The notes beneath the pieces were generated by a model. It did not search any database. It had not been told where the DNA came from and saw nothing but the letters and a program-made list of their open reading frames with translations. The translations under genes were made by a program, and so were the position numbers. From contig NC_090711.1 in the NCBI RefSeq assembly GCF_040954835.1, positions 2,859,501 through 2,923,500 on the forward strand: DNA of 64,000 nucleotides. The letters run 5' to 3'. This document shows, piece after piece, positions 62,111-64,000 of this stretch (within the stretch, counting starts at the first letter, position 1; each line of letters opens with the position of its first letter). The DNA comes from Lepisosteus oculatus. Taxonomy: Eukaryota; Chordata; Actinopteri; Semionotiformes; Lepisosteidae.

Positions 62111-62559
62111 CCAACCCGAAGCGCCGTGAACTTCAACGGCAGGAAATTCGATCTGAAACCGACTTCGTAAATAGGCCCATTCATTTTCGACGAGGCTCAA
62201 TTTCCTGACCTGTCATTCGTGTAAATCATTTTCTTTAACGTACAGGCTCATCACGCCGCGTGTTTAACGAACGGATCCCAGCGAGAAGAGGTAAACAGAA
62301 CAGGATGCACGAACTTCCAGATCTGAAATACAAACCCCAGGTATGGCCCAGATCAAGGATTAGAGAATCGTCGAACGAAAGACAACACGTGCAGTCCTCA
62401 CTAAAAACACAGCTACCCGGCCTCTACATTTCAACGGCAATGTACTTCAAATAATTCAAGAGAAATACCCTGAAAGAAAAGAGGAATGTTAAGCTCTTTT
62501 CGTTCACCTATGGCAAATATTTACACCCCAGTACCCCCCCAGATTCTGCACGCCTGGGA

Positions 62560-62960
62560 ATGAACGCGCTCGCCGGAGACGCGCTGTCCGCTTATTAATA
62601 GCCCCGAATAAAATGGATTTTCAGGAGCGGCGATTCAGATCTTATCAGCTATTTAATGGATGGCGGCGCGAAACGCCAGATCATCTTTCACAATGCATTC
62701 GTGAAACATTATTATTATTATTATGGTGGGGTTTTTTTTCTTTGCCACCGGTGTCATTTTTCAATGATTAAATAATCACGTCACAGATCAAGTTAATTAT
62801 GTGCCATTGAATTGGGAACAATATCTGTGGCCTTTCACGAACGAGACTCCGTATGAATACGAAATGAATTTTTATAGACCTTTCTTTTTTTTTTTTTAGA
62901 TTTTCTGTTGAACAATCTCCTCGCTAAGAATATTTAAATCCAGCGCTGGCGCTTTTTAAC
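62560..62960. other. Candidate conserved non-coding element
   Basis: Non-repetitive apart from a short ATT run. It contains CTTATTAATAGCCCCG, TCAGCTATTTAATGGATGG, ATGATTAAATAATCACGTCA and AGTTAATTATGTGCC. It looks like a developmental enhancer by composition only. Confidence 0.3.
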
Positions 62961-64000
62961 GCGACTGTAGCAGTATCTGAATTGGGAGCCTCCTGATTAA
63001 AAGATTGAAAGCACATACTAAAAATGTCCCGACATCTTGCCCACTCGCGGATAAGAGTCCCTATCAACCAGATCTGGTCGCCGACACGCGGGGTTCAGGG
63101 CTGAGGGATAAAAGGACACCTCACCGCAAGATCACACATGTTCTGCACTGTTCCTCCTATTTTGGTATGCGTGTTAATGCACAATACTTTTGTCTATTTT
63201 AAGGCAACCGGTGCGCATTGCATTCTTATCTTAAAACAGGTTATCATTCTTTTTATGGTCAAAACAAAACGAAAGCAATATTAATCGAATTTTCCTGCCA
63301 AAACTGTGCACCACCAGAACAAGTGTTTTGCTCTTCAAGATAAAATAACGGCGTTAACAATGACAGGCGCAAACGCCTATTATTCATGACGCATCGCAGA
63401 ACAGTCCCTGACGCCGCCGTTATCAAATCCAGCAAGACTTTTTTGCAGCTGCACTGTTCGAGTTAGGGATTCTCCTTAGCCAAGCGCTTGTGCCAATAGA
63501 TATACACAAACCGAGACTGTCCTGCCCTGCCCTGTCACCATCTGTGCATGAAGGAAACTCTCCTTTCTGCAGGTGTCGCATCAGTGGTCTTCGGGACCAC
63601 TTAAAAGTTGTGGCGCTTTTCCTACAGAACGTTTGAAACCGGAAAGGCTTAGGCGACACTACATCAGAGTCAAGGGAAGGACAAAGCTTTGGGCATTTCT
63701 GTGATGTCGCTTCGGACACTGTCCGAAAGTGTAGGTGCTGAAAGAGGCGTCCAATCGCGTCCCGTCCCCGCAATGCGACATCAGAGGAACAGAAGGGAGA
63801 GGGCGTCCCCTAGTGACAGGTTAGGAGAACGGCACTTTGCTTTGCTCACGCACGTTTAACACTGATATTTACGAGACGTCACTTCCTCGCACCAAACTAG
63901 TCCTCTGTTTATCATATCGTACACACGTACACGTTGCGACGTGTCGTTTAATGGACACCATAACGCAGCTTCCAGTCTTAATGTTCCTGTTACGGTTTAT
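62961..64000. other. Window end, nothing recognised
   Basis: No exon of a further gene could be supported. In human the next gene after SLC32A1 is ACTR5, but no part of it is recognisable here. Confidence 0.4.

Overview
This is a vertebrate nuclear genome segment, most likely from a ray-finned fish. Its genes are intron-split with GT/AG splice sites. It carries long non-coding stretches, fish-type SINEs (a 5S-rRNA-derived SINE3-like element and tRNA-derived SINEs), and many micro- and minisatellites. A non-teleost ray-finned fish such as a gar or bowfin would fit the repeat mix, but that is an inference and cannot be settled from the window.

Two protein-coding genes are well supported, both on the + strand. 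ARHGAP40 (coding 16,888-27,546, 14 coding exons, 629 aa deduced) is a Rho GTPase-activating protein of the ARHGAP18/28/40 family. SLC32A1 (coding 55,902-59,998, 2 exons, 526 aa deduced) is the vesicular inhibitory amino acid (GABA/glycine) transporter VGAT/VIAAT. The two genes are also neighbours on human chromosome 20q, so this is a conserved vertebrate linkage. They do not form a pathway: one acts on Rho signalling at the actin cytoskeleton, the other loads synaptic vesicles.

Layout. 1-2.2 kb: end of a SINE3-like repeat, a 19-bp minisatellite and a CpG-rich block with a full CRE and a splice-donor-like site. 2.2-16.8 kb: non-coding DNA with SINE/LINE fragments, a GC-rich TATA-containing block near 9.4 kb and one unassigned minus-strand reading frame near 13 kb. 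16.9-28.6 kb: ARHGAP40 with its 3' UTR. 28.6-55 kb: large intergenic region with minisatellites, retroelement fragments, CpG-rich blocks and several stretches that look like candidate conserved regulatory DNA. 55.0-61.8 kb: SLC32A1 with promoter, single intron and 3' UTR. 61.8-64 kb: non-coding DNA with two more candidate regulatory blocks.

The most unusual material is a small dispersed repeat family (five loci) that carries a hammerhead-ribozyme-like core. Two of its loci are arranged as long near-perfect palindromes, one of them inside the SLC32A1 intron. No prokaryotic-type system, CRISPR array, functional RNA gene or viral gene was found.
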